Assembly (NCBI RefSeq): GCF_019331675.1
Contig: NZ_JAHBBJ010000002.1
Location: 62,001 to 126,000, forward strand
Length of the DNA: 64,000 nt
Direction of reading: 5' to 3'
Source of the DNA: Bifidobacterium miconisargentati
GTDB lineage: Bacteria > Actinomycetota > Actinomycetes > Actinomycetales > Bifidobacteriaceae
In this document: piece after piece, positions 9,582-18,677 of the stretch
Layout: every line of letters starts with the position of its first letter
Position numbering within the stretch: position 1 is the first letter of the stretch
The notes under the pieces: generated by a model
What the model was told of the DNA's origin: nothing
Seen by the model: only the letters and a program-made list of their open reading frames with translations
Database searches by the model: none
Translations under genes and position numbers: made by a program

Positions 9582-11621
9582 ATGGTGCATTCCGATATCT
9601 TCCACGGGAACAACGAGGTTCATGAACCGCTCGAAACCGACGCTGCAGGTCCGGTTGCGGTGCGTCCGGCGGCGGTGGCCGGCTCGTTCTACCCAGCCGA
9701 CCGGGTGACGTTGAAGCAGCTCATCAACCGGCAACTTGATTATGGGCATGAGTTGGTGCGGCGGTTGGCTCCGAATCTTCCGGCCGGTGTGCCGAAAGCG
9801 GTGATCGTGCCGCACGCGGGATACGTATATTCCGGTACCACGGCGGCGCTTGCCTACGCGCTGCTGGAGCGTGGTCGCGGCACGGTGAAGCGCGCGGTGA
9901 TCGTGGGTCCGACCCATCGCGTTGCGATCCGCGGCGTGGCCTGCTCCACGTGGGATGCGTTCGAGACGCCGCTGGGTGCGGCTCGCGTGGATACCGCGGC
10001 TGAACGCCGGGCGTTGGGAATGGGCGCGGTCGATACCACCGATGCCACGGGGTCGACTGATGTTTCACAACACGTTTCACGCAATGTTTCACGAGGTGTT
10101 TCACGGAATGGTCTGCGCTCCGGCATGCATGCCCGGCCGGGTGCTCCCGCTCCCGCACTGATTGTCAACGACCCCACGCATGCCCAGGAACATGCGGTGG
10201 AGGTGCAGATCCCGTTCCTGCAGACCATCTTCGGCCCGGACCTTGAAATCGTTCCGCTCAATGCGGGCGACGCCACCCCCGAGGAGGTCGGCGATGTGCT
10301 GCGTGCCCTATGGGGTGATTCCGAAACCGTCATCGTCATCAGTTCCGACCTCTCGCACTACCATCCTCAGGCCTACGCCCGCGCATTGGACGACCAGACC
10401 ATCGAGGACATCCTCGCGCTGCGCAAGCCCATCCATCCACGCCGTGCCTGCGGAGCCTATCCGATTAATGGGCTCTTGGATGTGCTGACCAAACGCCATG
10501 ACATGCATCTGTTCGAACTCGGCCGCTCCACTTCGGGCGATGACGGTGTGGTGGCGCTCGCCGGGCAGCCGCGTCCGGCCATGCACGACCCCGATGAGCC
10601 GGTGGTTGGGTATGCTTCGTTCGCCGCGTGGGAGGACGTCCGGAGCGATGGTGCATCGGATGATGCTGCGCCGGATGAAGCTGGTCATGATTGCACTGAT
10701 CGTCATGATGGCGCCGATATCCACGGCGGGGTCGGTGCCAATGACAGCACTGATGCCATTGATGATGCTGATCGCGGCTCTCAAGATTCTGGTACTGACG
10801 CGAGTCCAGCGGATAGTGAACGTGGCGACGTGCTGTTGGCGCTTGCGCGGGCCGCCATCCGGGAGCGGCTGGGTATCGATACGGATACGCGGCGGTCCGC
10901 TGTCTCCGATACCAATGTTGGTACCAGTGCTGACGACGATCCCGTTACCGATGTTTCCAAATCAGACGCTGGCCTGGCTGGGGCAATCGAATCGTCGGTG
11001 AGTGACATCATCGCGGCTCATCCTTGGCTGCGGCAGTCGGGTGCGAGCTTTGTGACCCTTACCGAATACGGCCGACTGCGTGGATGCATCGGCTCGTTGG
11101 TGGCCTACCGTTCGTTGGGACGCGACGTTGCGGAACATGCCGTGGACGCGGCGGTTCACGACCCTCGCTTTAACCCGGTCACGGTGGCCGAATACCCGCT
11201 GCTCAGCGTGGAAGTCTCGGTATTGGGCGAGCCGGAACCTGTTGTCGTGACGGTGGATGCCGAAATATCAGCGGACGGGAAGGACGAAAGGGAAGCGAAG
11301 CAGGGTTATCGGCATGCTTTGACTGATGGGAGCCGCCCCGCAACCACGAATGTGGGCCGGGAGCCGAGGCATTCGGACAGGCCAGTGCGGTCCCGTGCCG
11401 AACTTGAAGCGGCATTACGTCCTGGTCGGGATGGACTTATCCTCTCCGACCATCGTGGTCGGAGCGCCACCTTCCTGTCGCAGGTCTGGGAACAGCTTCC
11501 TGATCCGCACGATTTCGTCTCCCACCTGCTGGCCAAGGCCGGTATCAGACCCGGATACGACTGGTCCGATGGCGAGATCGACTGCCAACGCTACGAGGTG
11601 ACCGCCTATGCCGAGGAATGA
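9582..11621 (+). CDS. AmmeMemoRadiSam system protein: MEMO (B) and AMMECR1 (A) domain fusion
   Basis: Two domains that are often separate genes are fused in 679 residues. Residues about 20-350 form a MEMO1-like (class III dioxygenase fold) domain with VAGSFYPAD, VPHAGYVYSG, EHAVEVQIPFLQ, SSDLSHYH and PRRACGAYP, which supply the conserved His and Cys residues. An Asp/Ala/Gly-rich linker spans about 350-410. From about 412 an AMMECR1 domain follows, with an internal acidic insertion near 430-470 and the hallmark RGCIG at 500-504. A second insertion inside MEMO (about 155-185) holds four V-S-x-x repeats. The ATG at 9582 has a GAGG 9 nt upstream. The gene overlaps the radical SAM gene by 14 bp. 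The reaction of this system is not established. Confidence 0.88.
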   Translation: MVHSDIFHGNNEVHEPLETDAAGPVAVRPAAVAGSFYPADRVTLKQLINRQLDYGHELVRRLAPNLPAGVPKAVIVPHAGYVYSGTTAALAYALLERGRGTVKRAVIVGPTHRVAIRGVACSTWDAFETPLGAARVDTAAERRALGMGAVDTTDATGSTDVSQHVSRNVSRGVSRNGLRSGMHARPGAPAPALIVNDPTHAQEHAVEVQIPFLQTIFGPDLEIVPLNAGDATPEEVGDVLRALWGDSETVIVISSDLSHYHPQAYARALDDQTIEDILALRKPIHPRRACGAYPINGLLDVLTKRHDMHLFELGRSTSGDDGVVALAGQPRPAMHDPDEPVVGYASFAAWEDVRSDGASDDAAPDEAGHDCTDRHDGADIHGGVGANDSTDAIDDADRGSQDSGTDASPADSERGDVLLALARAAIRERLGIDTDTRRSAVSDTNVGTSADDDPVTDVSKSDAGLAGAIESSVSDIIAAHPWLRQSGASFVTLTEYGRLRGCIGSLVAYRSLGRDVAEHAVDAAVHDPRFNPVTVAEYPLLSVEVSVLGEPEPVVVTVDAEISADGKDEREAKQGYRHALTDGSRPATTNVGREPRHSDRPVRSRAELEAALRPGRDGLILSDHRGRSATFLSQVWEQLPDPHDFVSHLLAKAGIRPGYDWSDGEIDCQRYEVTAYAEE

Positions 11622-12822
11622 TGTGGGCATCCGCGTCTCTGACACCGTAAACCGTTTCACCGGGACTCAGATCACGCTCCGTAACCCGGTTGATGCGGAT
11701 GCGGCGGGGAAAATCGACGGTCTTCCCCGTGCCGCGATTCCCTCGGGTTCGGGAGACGATAAGTCAAATCCCGCAATCGGCCGGTGGCAGACGCGCTTTG
11801 ACGACGGCTCCGGCCGCGCTCGCTGTGAACTGTGCCCGCGCCGGTGCGTGCTCAAGCCCGGACAGCGTGGCTTCTGCTTCGTGCGGTCGAACCATGACGG
11901 TGTCATCATGTCCGATACCTATGGCCGCAGTTCCGGCTTCGCCGTAGACCCGGTGGAAAAGAAGCCGCTCAATCATTTCCATCCCGGCTCCAGCGTGCTG
12001 AGCTTCGGCACGGCCGGATGCAATTCCGGCTGCCGGTTCTGCCAGAACTGGGACATCGCCAAGGCGCGCAGCTTCGATCGGCTTGGCGTGGAGGCGAGTC
12101 CGGAGAAAATCGCGCAGGTGGCGGCGGACCGCGGCATCGACTCGGTGGCGTTCACCTACAACGATCCGATCGTGTTCGCCGAATACGCCATCGATACGGC
12201 CATCGCTTGCCGCGAGCGGGGCATTCATCCGATCGCCGTGACCGCCGGATATATGAGCGCGATCGCACGTCCCGACTTCTATGCGGCCATGGATGCGGCA
12301 AACATCGACCTCAAGGGCTTCACCGAGGACTTCTACTGGAAGGTGACCGGCACGCATCTCCGGGATGTGCTGGACACCATCGAATACGCAGTCAACGAGG
12401 CACGCACCCCGAGCGGCGAGCATGTGTGGGTGGAGCTCACCACCCTGCTTATCCCCGGCCTCAATGACGGCGATGACCAACTCCATGCCGAATGCGCGTG
12501 GATTCGCGAGCATCTGGGGACGGACGTGCCGTTGCACTTCAGCGCCTTCCATCCCAGCTACCGGATGATGGATGTGCCGCCCACCCCACATGAGACCTTG
12601 ACCCGTGCTCGTGCAATCGCGCTCGGTGAGGGGTTGCATTATGTCTATACCGGCAACGTCCACGACCGGGAAGGGGACACCACCTACTGCGCGAACCCGT
12701 CATGCCATGCGAAGCTCATCGAACGTGACTGGTATCGCATCATCGCAGACCGTCTGTCCCCGGCCGGCGGTGGGAACGGCCATTGCCCCGACTGCGGCAC
12801 CCCCATCGCCGGCCGCTGGTGA
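11608..12822 (+). CDS. amrS: AmmeMemoRadiSam system radical SAM enzyme
   Basis: Radical SAM protein related to pyruvate formate-lyase activating enzymes. The [4Fe-4S] CX3CX2C motif is Cys138, Cys142 and Cys145 in CNSGCRFCQNW. An N-terminal cysteine set (CELCPRRCVLKPGQRGFC, about 73-90) and a C-terminal zinc-ribbon-like set (YCANPSC and HCPDCG) flank the barrel. The family motif KKPLNHFHPGS is present. It has 404 residues. Its start lies 14 bp inside the end of the MEMO/AMMECR1 gene, with GAGG upstream, so the two are translationally coupled and probably work together. The substrate is unknown, and the gene symbol follows the usual family name. Confidence 0.9.
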   Translation: MPRNDVGIRVSDTVNRFTGTQITLRNPVDADAAGKIDGLPRAAIPSGSGDDKSNPAIGRWQTRFDDGSGRARCELCPRRCVLKPGQRGFCFVRSNHDGVIMSDTYGRSSGFAVDPVEKKPLNHFHPGSSVLSFGTAGCNSGCRFCQNWDIAKARSFDRLGVEASPEKIAQVAADRGIDSVAFTYNDPIVFAEYAIDTAIACRERGIHPIAVTAGYMSAIARPDFYAAMDAANIDLKGFTEDFYWKVTGTHLRDVLDTIEYAVNEARTPSGEHVWVELTTLLIPGLNDGDDQLHAECAWIREHLGTDVPLHFSAFHPSYRMMDVPPTPHETLTRARAIALGEGLHYVYTGNVHDREGDTTYCANPSCHAKLIERDWYRIIADRLSPAGGGNGHCPDCGTPIAGRW

Positions 12823-12872
12823 TGTTTCGTATGCGGGACTATTCCTTGTTGGGATAGTTCCGCATACGTTAT

Positions 12873-12995
12873 GGTTCTGTTAAACCAAGATTGACATGCC
12901 CCTTATTCTCGGCTCCCCTTGTCAGGGGAGCTGTCGGCGAAGCCGGCTGAGGGGTAGTCCGATGGAATTCATGTCAATCTTGGTTTAACAGAGCC
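12873..12995. mobile_element. MITE-like element, copy 2 (123 bp)
   Basis: Terminal inverted repeats of 26 bp (12873-12898 and 12970-12995) match at 25 positions and begin GGYTCTGTT. The flanks TACGTTAT (12865-12872) and TACGCTAT (12996-13003) are a near-perfect 8-bp duplication. The interior is a GGCTCCCC-family repeat with the GGGTAGTCC ending shared with copy 1. There is no ORF, so any transposase must act in trans. Confidence 0.85.
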
Positions 12996-13116
12996 TACGC
13001 TATTGGGCGGGATGTGCATTCGCATAAAAGGTGTTTTTTGATGCGACTGCTTCCGGTTCGGCCTCCGCAAGGCTGCGCTTTCCGCACAGTTGAATCGAAT
13101 GGCTGGTTTGTGGGTG

Positions 13117-15504
13117 CTAACGCAGGTCGCTGATGCGGGCGGCGATGGTGCGCATGGATTTGAGACTGGCCTCATATCGGGCGGCGGTCACGATGAGGAT
13201 GATGCCGCCGATGAGCAGCCATACCCACCAGTAATGGCGTGAAAATTCCGCAAGCCATGGCCAGATCACCGTGAGAATGTGGATGGTCAGCACCACCGCG
13301 CCGTATATCAGCGGCGCCTGCAATCCCAGCAGTGCGCCCAGCAGCAGTGTGACGAGCGAGATGGTGAGCAGCGCGAGCATGCGCGGGAAATTGACCGGTT
13401 CCAGCTGGCTTGCCAGCAATGAGGGGACCATGAGCAGCGTCAGAGGAGCCCAGAGTACAGGCCAACTGCGTGCCTGCGCGTTGACATGCAGCCGGTATGC
13501 CCCCACAATCAGCGCCGCCGAACCCGTGATGATGGCGATGACGTCGACCGAAATATACGGATGATGGTCCGCAAGCGTCCAAAGCATCAATACCACGGCG
13601 GTGAAAATCGCAAAACAGTATGCGAACAGAGCTGAAGCGTAGATATATCTGTGTTGATACGTGGATGGTGCGTTCTGCGGATGCGGGACTTGTACGTGGG
13701 AGGTCGGTTGCGGCCTTAGCTCAATGGTTGAAATCGGTATGGGCGCATTGACCTTGGAAATTGCTTCTTCGGGTTCGCCCGATTGCGGCTTGGCGCTGAG
13801 CACGCCGGTTGCTGTGCAGACCGCCAGCATGAGAATAAACGCGGTCATTGCGGTGATGAACGCGGGAACATCCCTGCGATCGAATTCGCTGAACGTCAGG
13901 ACCATCAGCAGGAACGCGCCGATGATGCTTGCCGTGGTGCGGGCCGGTTCCCCGATCCGCCTGAATCCGCCGGAACGCGGCAACAGACAACCTGCGGCCA
14001 TGGCGATGGCTGCCACCAATACCGTGGCTAGATAGGCGCACATGCGGGCGAGGTCCTGATTCGCCATCACCATCTCAAGGCCGCGGCTCAGCGGCACGGA
14101 TACCGAAGCGCATGTCCATACGAGTCCCGCGGTCGGTATGGCACAGAGCAGCGGATGCACGGTTTTGCCGGTATGGGCCAAAACCCGCACATGCAGAGTC
14201 ACCAGTATCGCCGCCCATGCGGCTGGAATAAGAACACAGAGTGAAGCCGCCAGCGGGAACGGTTCCGCCGAGGACATCACGGGATACATGATGAAGGATA
14301 TGGGTGCCAGGAGTGCCATTGAGACAATGGCCGAGGCAACCCATTCGAAATCGGCGTAACGGGAATACTTACTTGGTTTCAGGAACGCCGCATTCAGCGC
14401 AGTGACCAACGCGCCCACGGCCACAGCCACGGTATTGCGCAACTCAGAATCCACCACAGGCAAATCGGTCATGAGCAGGATCAGCGCAAACGGCAATGAG
14501 AAGGTCGCATACAACGTATAGGCGCGCAATGGCAAGACCGGCTGCGCAGCGGAACCCGGCACAGCAGAGCCCTGCACGGGATTACTCTGCGTAGAGAGGG
14601 CCGGCGCGCTGGATTCCGATGTAGGGGAATGCTGCGTGGAGACATTCCGAACCGAAGGATTCTGTGCCGGGGAACCAGCGGGAACGGAAACCAACTGGAT
14701 CGTTTGGGAGCCGGAATCGGCATTGCTGATGGGCATATGGGAAGGTATGTGGATGAACCGCAACCCCAAAGCGAACGCGGTGACCAGCACGATGATCAGG
14801 CCGCTCGCGGTACCCTGTGGCACATGCAACGCCACCACGGGAATGTGGCCGATAAGCACGGCATCAATGGTCAGTGCCGCGAGTCCTGCCCACGCGAGTC
14901 CTTCGGCGGTGGCCCGCAACCGCGGGGTCAATGCCACGCCGATGCCCAGCGACAACAAGCCGATACATCCAATGGCCGCGGCTCGTCCGATATCTCCCAA
15001 AGTGCTGTATGCCACCAGAGCGAACGCGAGCACCGCGATGGTCACCAGCGCCACGCCCAGAATCAGCAGCAGAATCTGCACACTGGAATGGCGAGGCTGT
15101 TCCGGTTCCGGTTGCGCGGAAGGCAAGATTATGGGCACGCCCAGGCCATTGGTGAATGGCGGATACTGCTCCTCCTGGCCTATGGTATGCGTCATCATCG
15201 GCGCGCCGGGCGTGGCCGAATATGGAGAAATCGGACGTACTTCGGCGAAATTCGGCGGTTGCGGGGTATCGGAATACGACGGATACGGTTGCCCCGGCAT
15301 TGCGGGCGGTGCGGTCTGTGAAATCTGCTGCTCGCGCGGTTCAGGGCGGAACGGCGATTCAGCAGTCGTCGTTGACTGCGATTGGATGAATGCATTGCTT
15401 GTCGTCGGTGTTTGGGTCCCGGCGGCGGGAGGTGATGCCGGCGGAACCTGTCGTTCGGAATCGTCTGGTGTGCGATGCTCCTGCGGATTGGTCGGCTGCG
15501 TCAT
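13117..15504 (-). CDS. large polytopic membrane protein of unknown function
   Basis: The 795-residue protein was not assigned a function. The N-terminal 130 residues are Pro/Gln/Thr-rich and probably disordered and cytoplasmic. From VQILLLILGVALVTIAVLAF onward there are about 18-20 hydrophobic segments, interrupted by two low-complexity hydrophilic loops (near 240-325 and 600-640). A short basic tail ends the protein. The layout resembles the actinobacterial SCO7613 C-terminal-type membrane proteins, an impression from the pattern and not from a search. A GAGGGGG site 5 nt before the ATG supports the start. It is convergent with the AmmeMemoRadiSam operon and divergent from proS. Confidence 0.75.
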   Translation of the reverse strand: MTQPTNPQEHRTPDDSERQVPPASPPAAGTQTPTTSNAFIQSQSTTTAESPFRPEPREQQISQTAPPAMPGQPYPSYSDTPQPPNFAEVRPISPYSATPGAPMMTHTIGQEEQYPPFTNGLGVPIILPSAQPEPEQPRHSSVQILLLILGVALVTIAVLAFALVAYSTLGDIGRAAAIGCIGLLSLGIGVALTPRLRATAEGLAWAGLAALTIDAVLIGHIPVVALHVPQGTASGLIIVLVTAFALGLRFIHIPSHMPISNADSGSQTIQLVSVPAGSPAQNPSVRNVSTQHSPTSESSAPALSTQSNPVQGSAVPGSAAQPVLPLRAYTLYATFSLPFALILLMTDLPVVDSELRNTVAVAVGALVTALNAAFLKPSKYSRYADFEWVASAIVSMALLAPISFIMYPVMSSAEPFPLAASLCVLIPAAWAAILVTLHVRVLAHTGKTVHPLLCAIPTAGLVWTCASVSVPLSRGLEMVMANQDLARMCAYLATVLVAAIAMAAGCLLPRSGGFRRIGEPARTTASIIGAFLLMVLTFSEFDRRDVPAFITAMTAFILMLAVCTATGVLSAKPQSGEPEEAISKVNAPIPISTIELRPQPTSHVQVPHPQNAPSTYQHRYIYASALFAYCFAIFTAVVLMLWTLADHHPYISVDVIAIITGSAALIVGAYRLHVNAQARSWPVLWAPLTLLMVPSLLASQLEPVNFPRMLALLTISLVTLLLGALLGLQAPLIYGAVVLTIHILTVIWPWLAEFSRHYWWVWLLIGGIILIVTAARYEASLKSMRTIAARISDLR

Positions 15505-15672
15505 CGGTGCCCCCTCACGGTAAATCTATCCCCCTCATCATTGTCGCATGCAAGCAGACGAAAACCAAGCTAATGTCAAGTGCGCACTGGTATCCGGAGA
15601 CAACCAGCCATAGACAAAATCGGCATGGGTGGGATGATTCGGGACCACTTCTTCATTGTCGGTTCACACGAA

Positions 15673-15688
15673 TATCTTGGAACACATG
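15673..15688 (+). promoter_or_regulatory. -10 hexamer for a leaderless proS transcript
   Basis: TATCTT (15673-15678) is followed by 7 nt and the ATG at 15686. There is no Shine-Dalgarno, so a leaderless start is likely. No clear -35 is visible. Confidence 0.45.
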
Positions 15689-17488
15689 ACTTCCAATACC
15701 CTTCGTATGTCAACCCTGTTCCTGCGCACCCTGCGCGAAGACCCGGCGGACGCGGACGTCGATTCCGCCAAGCTCCTGCAGCGCGCCGGTTACATCCGCA
15801 AGGCCGCTCCCGGCATCTGGACGTGGCTGCCGCTCGGCCTGCGCGTGCTCAACAAAATCGAGGCCATCATCCGCGAGGAGATGAACGGCATCGGCGCCCA
15901 GGAAGTGCACTTCCCGGCCCTGCTGCCGCGTGAGCCCTACGAGGCCACCCATCGCTGGGAGGAGTACGGCGACAACATCTTCCGCCTCAAGGACCGCCAC
16001 CAGGCCGACTACCTGCTGGCCCCCACCCACGAGGAGATGTTCACCCTCCTGGTCAAGGACATGTACTCGTCCTACAAGGACCTCCCGGTCGTCCTCTACC
16101 AGATCCAGACCAAGTACCGCGACGAATTCCGTCCGCGCGCCGGCCTGATCCGCGGCCGCGAGTTCGTGATGAAGGACGCTTACTCGTTCAACGTGGACGA
16201 GGAGGGCATGCGCAAGGCGTACATGGATGAGCGCGGCGCGTACGAGCGCGTGTTCCAGCGCATCGGCCTCAAGTACGTGCCGGTGTTCGCCATGTCCGGT
16301 CCGATGGGCGGCTCCGCGTCCGAGGAGTTCCTCGCGCCGATGCCGATCGGCGAGGACACCTTCGCGCTCGCCCCCTCCGGCAAGGCTTGGAACGTCGAGG
16401 CCCTGCACACGCCGGAACTGCCGGAGATCGATGCTTCCAACACCCCGGCTGCCACCAAGGAGAGCACGCCGGACGCCAAGACCATCGACAAGATGATCGA
16501 GCGCGCCAACGCCGATCACCCGCGTGACGACGGCCGCGAATGGTCCGCTTCCGACATCCTCAAGAACGTGGTCATCGCCGTCAAGCATCCGGAGGACGCG
16601 GAGCACGACGAACCGTGGCGCGAGCTGATCGTCGTTGGCGTGCCGGGTGACCGCACGGTCGATATGAAGCGTCTCGAGGCGCAGTTCGCGCCGTCCGAGC
16701 TCGAAGAGGCCACCGAAGAGGATCTCAAGAAGCATCCCGAACTGGTGCCGGGCTACATCGGCCCGATGGTGCTTGGCCCGCAGGCCGAGGCCGCCGGCGT
16801 CAAGGAGCCGCTGCGCTACTTCGTGGACGCACACGTCGTCAAGGGTTCCGCATGGTTCACCGGTGCCGACGAGCACGAAATTGACTATTACAACCTCGTC
16901 TACGGCCGTGATTTCAAGGCTGACGGCGTGGTGGAGGCCGTCGAGGTTCGTCACGGCGACATGAGCCCGGACGGCTCCGGCCCGCTGAGCTTCGAGCGCG
17001 GCGTGGAGATCGGCCAGGTCTTCCAGCTGGGTCTCAAGTACTCCAAGGCCTTGGATCTCAAGGTCCTCGACCAGAACGGCAAGGCCGTGCCGGTGTGGAT
17101 GGGCTGCTACGGCATCGGCGTCTCCCGCGTGCTCGCGTGCGTCGCCGAAACGCATCACGACGAGGCCGGTCTGGCATGGCCGTCCGTGATCGCGCCGGCC
17201 CAGGTGCATGTGGTGGCCACCGGTAAGGACGAGAAGGCCTTCGAAGGCGCCGAGAAGCTGGTCGAGGCGCTGGAGGCCAAGGGTGTCGAGGTGCTGTACG
17301 ACGACCGCAAGAAGGTCTCCCCGGGCGTGAAGTTCAAGGACGCCGAGCTCATCGGTGTGCCGGCCATCGCCGTGGTGGGCCGCGACTTCGTCAACGACGG
17401 CACGATCGAGATTCGTGACCGCAACGGCGATAACAAGGTCGCCGTGCCCGCCGACCAGGCCGTGGAGACGCTGCTTGAGCGTCTGTGA
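15686..17488 (+). CDS. proS: prolyl-tRNA synthetase, bacterial type with editing insertion
   Basis: Class IIa synthetase that charges tRNA-Pro. It has 600 residues. Motif 1 lies around [20 protein letters not shown], motif 2 around [31 protein letters not shown] (in shorter pieces), and motif 3 in [14 protein letters not shown]. An INS/YbaK-like editing domain occupies about residues 230-420, and the anticodon-binding domain is C-terminal ([20 protein letters not shown]). The ATG at 15686 ([18 protein letters not shown]) fits the family. An in-frame ATG at 15656 would lengthen the protein by ten residues without a ribosome site. A rho-independent terminator follows. Confidence 0.96.
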   Translation: MTSNTLRMSTLFLRTLREDPADADVDSAKLLQRAGYIRKAAPGIWTWLPLGLRVLNKIEAIIREEMNGIGAQEVHFPALLPREPYEATHRWEEYGDNIFRLKDRHQADYLLAPTHEEMFTLLVKDMYSSYKDLPVVLYQIQTKYRDEFRPRAGLIRGREFVMKDAYSFNVDEEGMRKAYMDERGAYERVFQRIGLKYVPVFAMSGPMGGSASEEFLAPMPIGEDTFALAPSGKAWNVEALHTPELPEIDASNTPAATKESTPDAKTIDKMIERANADHPRDDGREWSASDILKNVVIAVKHPEDAEHDEPWRELIVVGVPGDRTVDMKRLEAQFAPSELEEATEEDLKKHPELVPGYIGPMVLGPQAEAAGVKEPLRYFVDAHVVKGSAWFTGADEHEIDYYNLVYGRDFKADGVVEAVEVRHGDMSPDGSGPLSFERGVEIGQVFQLGLKYSKALDLKVLDQNGKAVPVWMGCYGIGVSRVLACVAETHHDEAGLAWPSVIAPAQVHVVATGKDEKAFEGAEKLVEALEAKGVEVLYDDRKKVSPGVKFKDAELIGVPAIAVVGRDFVNDGTIEIRDRNGDNKVAVPADQAVETLLERL

Positions 17489-17511
17489 CTGAGGCCTGAG
17501 TAGCTGCATAA

Positions 17512-17544
17512 GCGCCATCCTGCATCTGTGGGATGGCGCTTTTT
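17512..17544 (+). terminator. rho-independent terminator of proS
   Basis: The stem is GCGCCATCC (17512-17520) and GGATGGCGC (17531-17539) with a 10-nt loop, directly followed by TTTTT. Confidence 0.9.
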
Positions 17545-17553
17545 GCTGTTCTT

Positions 17554-17662
17554 GGCTCCCCTCCCTGAGGGGAGCTGTCGTCGTTAGACGACTGAGGGGA
17601 GTACTACGAGTAATGCTCCCCTCAGTCAGCTTCGCTGCCAGCTCCCCTCAGGGAGGGGAGCC
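17554..17662. repeat. inverted pair of GGCTCCCC-family repeats
   Basis: Two repeat units face each other. The 109-bp block starts GGCTCCCCTCCCTGAGGGG and ends with its reverse complement, around a centre near 17607. Each arm can also fold on its own. The block at 46150-46263 has the same architecture. From its end to the ssb start (17663-17882) there is only unassigned upstream DNA. Confidence 0.85.
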
Positions 17663-17882
17663 AAAACAAATGCAAAGACTGTTTACCTAACGGTGGATAA
17701 CCGAAATCCGTCCACAGAGGTCAAGAACCCAACTGCGTCACGGTATCCACATTCGTCGGTTGGGCTTGTCCCGGCCGATCCCGGTCCAGCACAGTGGAGA
17801 ATACCGCCGGCTGATCTGCCCGCAAGGACGCGCAGGCAACCCCGGCGGTCCATCCATGGCAATGCGAATGAAAGGACCGATC

Positions 17883-18623
17883 ATGGCAAATCAGCAGGCG
17901 GCGGTGACCATCACGGGCTTCGTGGCGGGCGACCCGATGATGGGCGGCACGGATAGCTTCCCCGTACTGAATTTCCGCATGGGCAGTACGCGAAGTCGTT
18001 TCAACCAGAACACCCGTCAATGGGAGGAATACGGCACCGCATGGATCGCGGTCAAGGCTTTCCGGGTGCTGGCCCAGAACACCCAGCGATCGGTGCGACG
18101 AGGCGACCGGGTCATCGTGGTGGGAGTGCTCAACACCGAGCAATGGTCCACGCCGACCGGTGAGCTGCGCAGCCGTACCGTCATTGAGGCCACAAACATC
18201 GGCCATGATCTGACGTTCGGCACCACCGCACTGACCAAGGTGCCGCGCAATGGCGGAAGCAACGCCGCCAATGGCAATGGTGCGAACGGGGCCAACGGCA
18301 CCGCCGGTGCGGGCAATGGGGCCGAAGCCGGTACTCAGCCTGCACAGGGGGATCAAGCGCAGTTCCAACGGACGGGAACCCAGCAATATGACTCCACGTA
18401 TGGTCCCGGTGTCGACCCATACCAGGCTGCGGGAGGTGCGACGACGCCTCAGTCGGCGCGGCCGGTCGATTTGGGGATCACCGATCAGGTGGCCGAGGGC
18501 CAGGCTTCAGGCCAGTCGGCGCAACAGACCGGTCAGCAGGCGCCGCAAACGGATTCGCCGGCGGAAGGACAGGCCTACGCCGGCGAATTTGATGAGGAAG
18601 TCGAAGACGACGTTCCGTTTTAG
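17883..18623 (+). CDS. ssb: single-stranded DNA-binding protein
   Basis: Binds ssDNA during replication, repair or recombination. An N-terminal OB fold covers residues 1-115 (AVTITGFVAGDPM, WEEYGTAWIAVKAF, GDRVIVVGVLNTEQW, RSRTVIEATNIGHDL). A long Gly/Ala/Asn/Gln-rich linker follows, and the acidic tip ends DDVPF, the usual partner-binding tail. The ATG at 17883 has AAAGGA 6 nt upstream. In-frame upstream ATGs at 17856 and 17868 lack this. The 246-residue protein stands alone and not in the rpsF-ssb-rpsR cluster, so it may be a second SSB. It converges on the M13 peptidase gene. Confidence 0.92.
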   Translation: MANQQAAVTITGFVAGDPMMGGTDSFPVLNFRMGSTRSRFNQNTRQWEEYGTAWIAVKAFRVLAQNTQRSVRRGDRVIVVGVLNTEQWSTPTGELRSRTVIEATNIGHDLTFGTTALTKVPRNGGSNAANGNGANGANGTAGAGNGAEAGTQPAQGDQAQFQRTGTQQYDSTYGPGVDPYQAAGGATTPQSARPVDLGITDQVAEGQASGQSAQQTGQQAPQTDSPAEGQAYAGEFDEEVEDDVPF

Positions 18624-18638
18624 ATGAAGTACTAGCTT

Positions 18639-18661
18639 GGCTCCCCTCTCTGAGGGGAGCC
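18639..18661. repeat. minimal GGCTCCCC-family hairpin
   Basis: GGCTCCCC and GGGGAGCC arms form a short hairpin between the convergent ssb and M13 peptidase genes. An A-run follows on the plus strand, so a canonical T-tract is missing in both directions. Confidence 0.7.
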
Positions 18662-18677
18662 AAAAAACGCTAGAAGG

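Noticed and set aside
18639-18661. Rho-independent terminator between ssb and pepO
   Set aside because: The stem is good, but on the plus strand it is followed by A residues, and on the minus strand no T-run follows, so it was annotated as a repeat.
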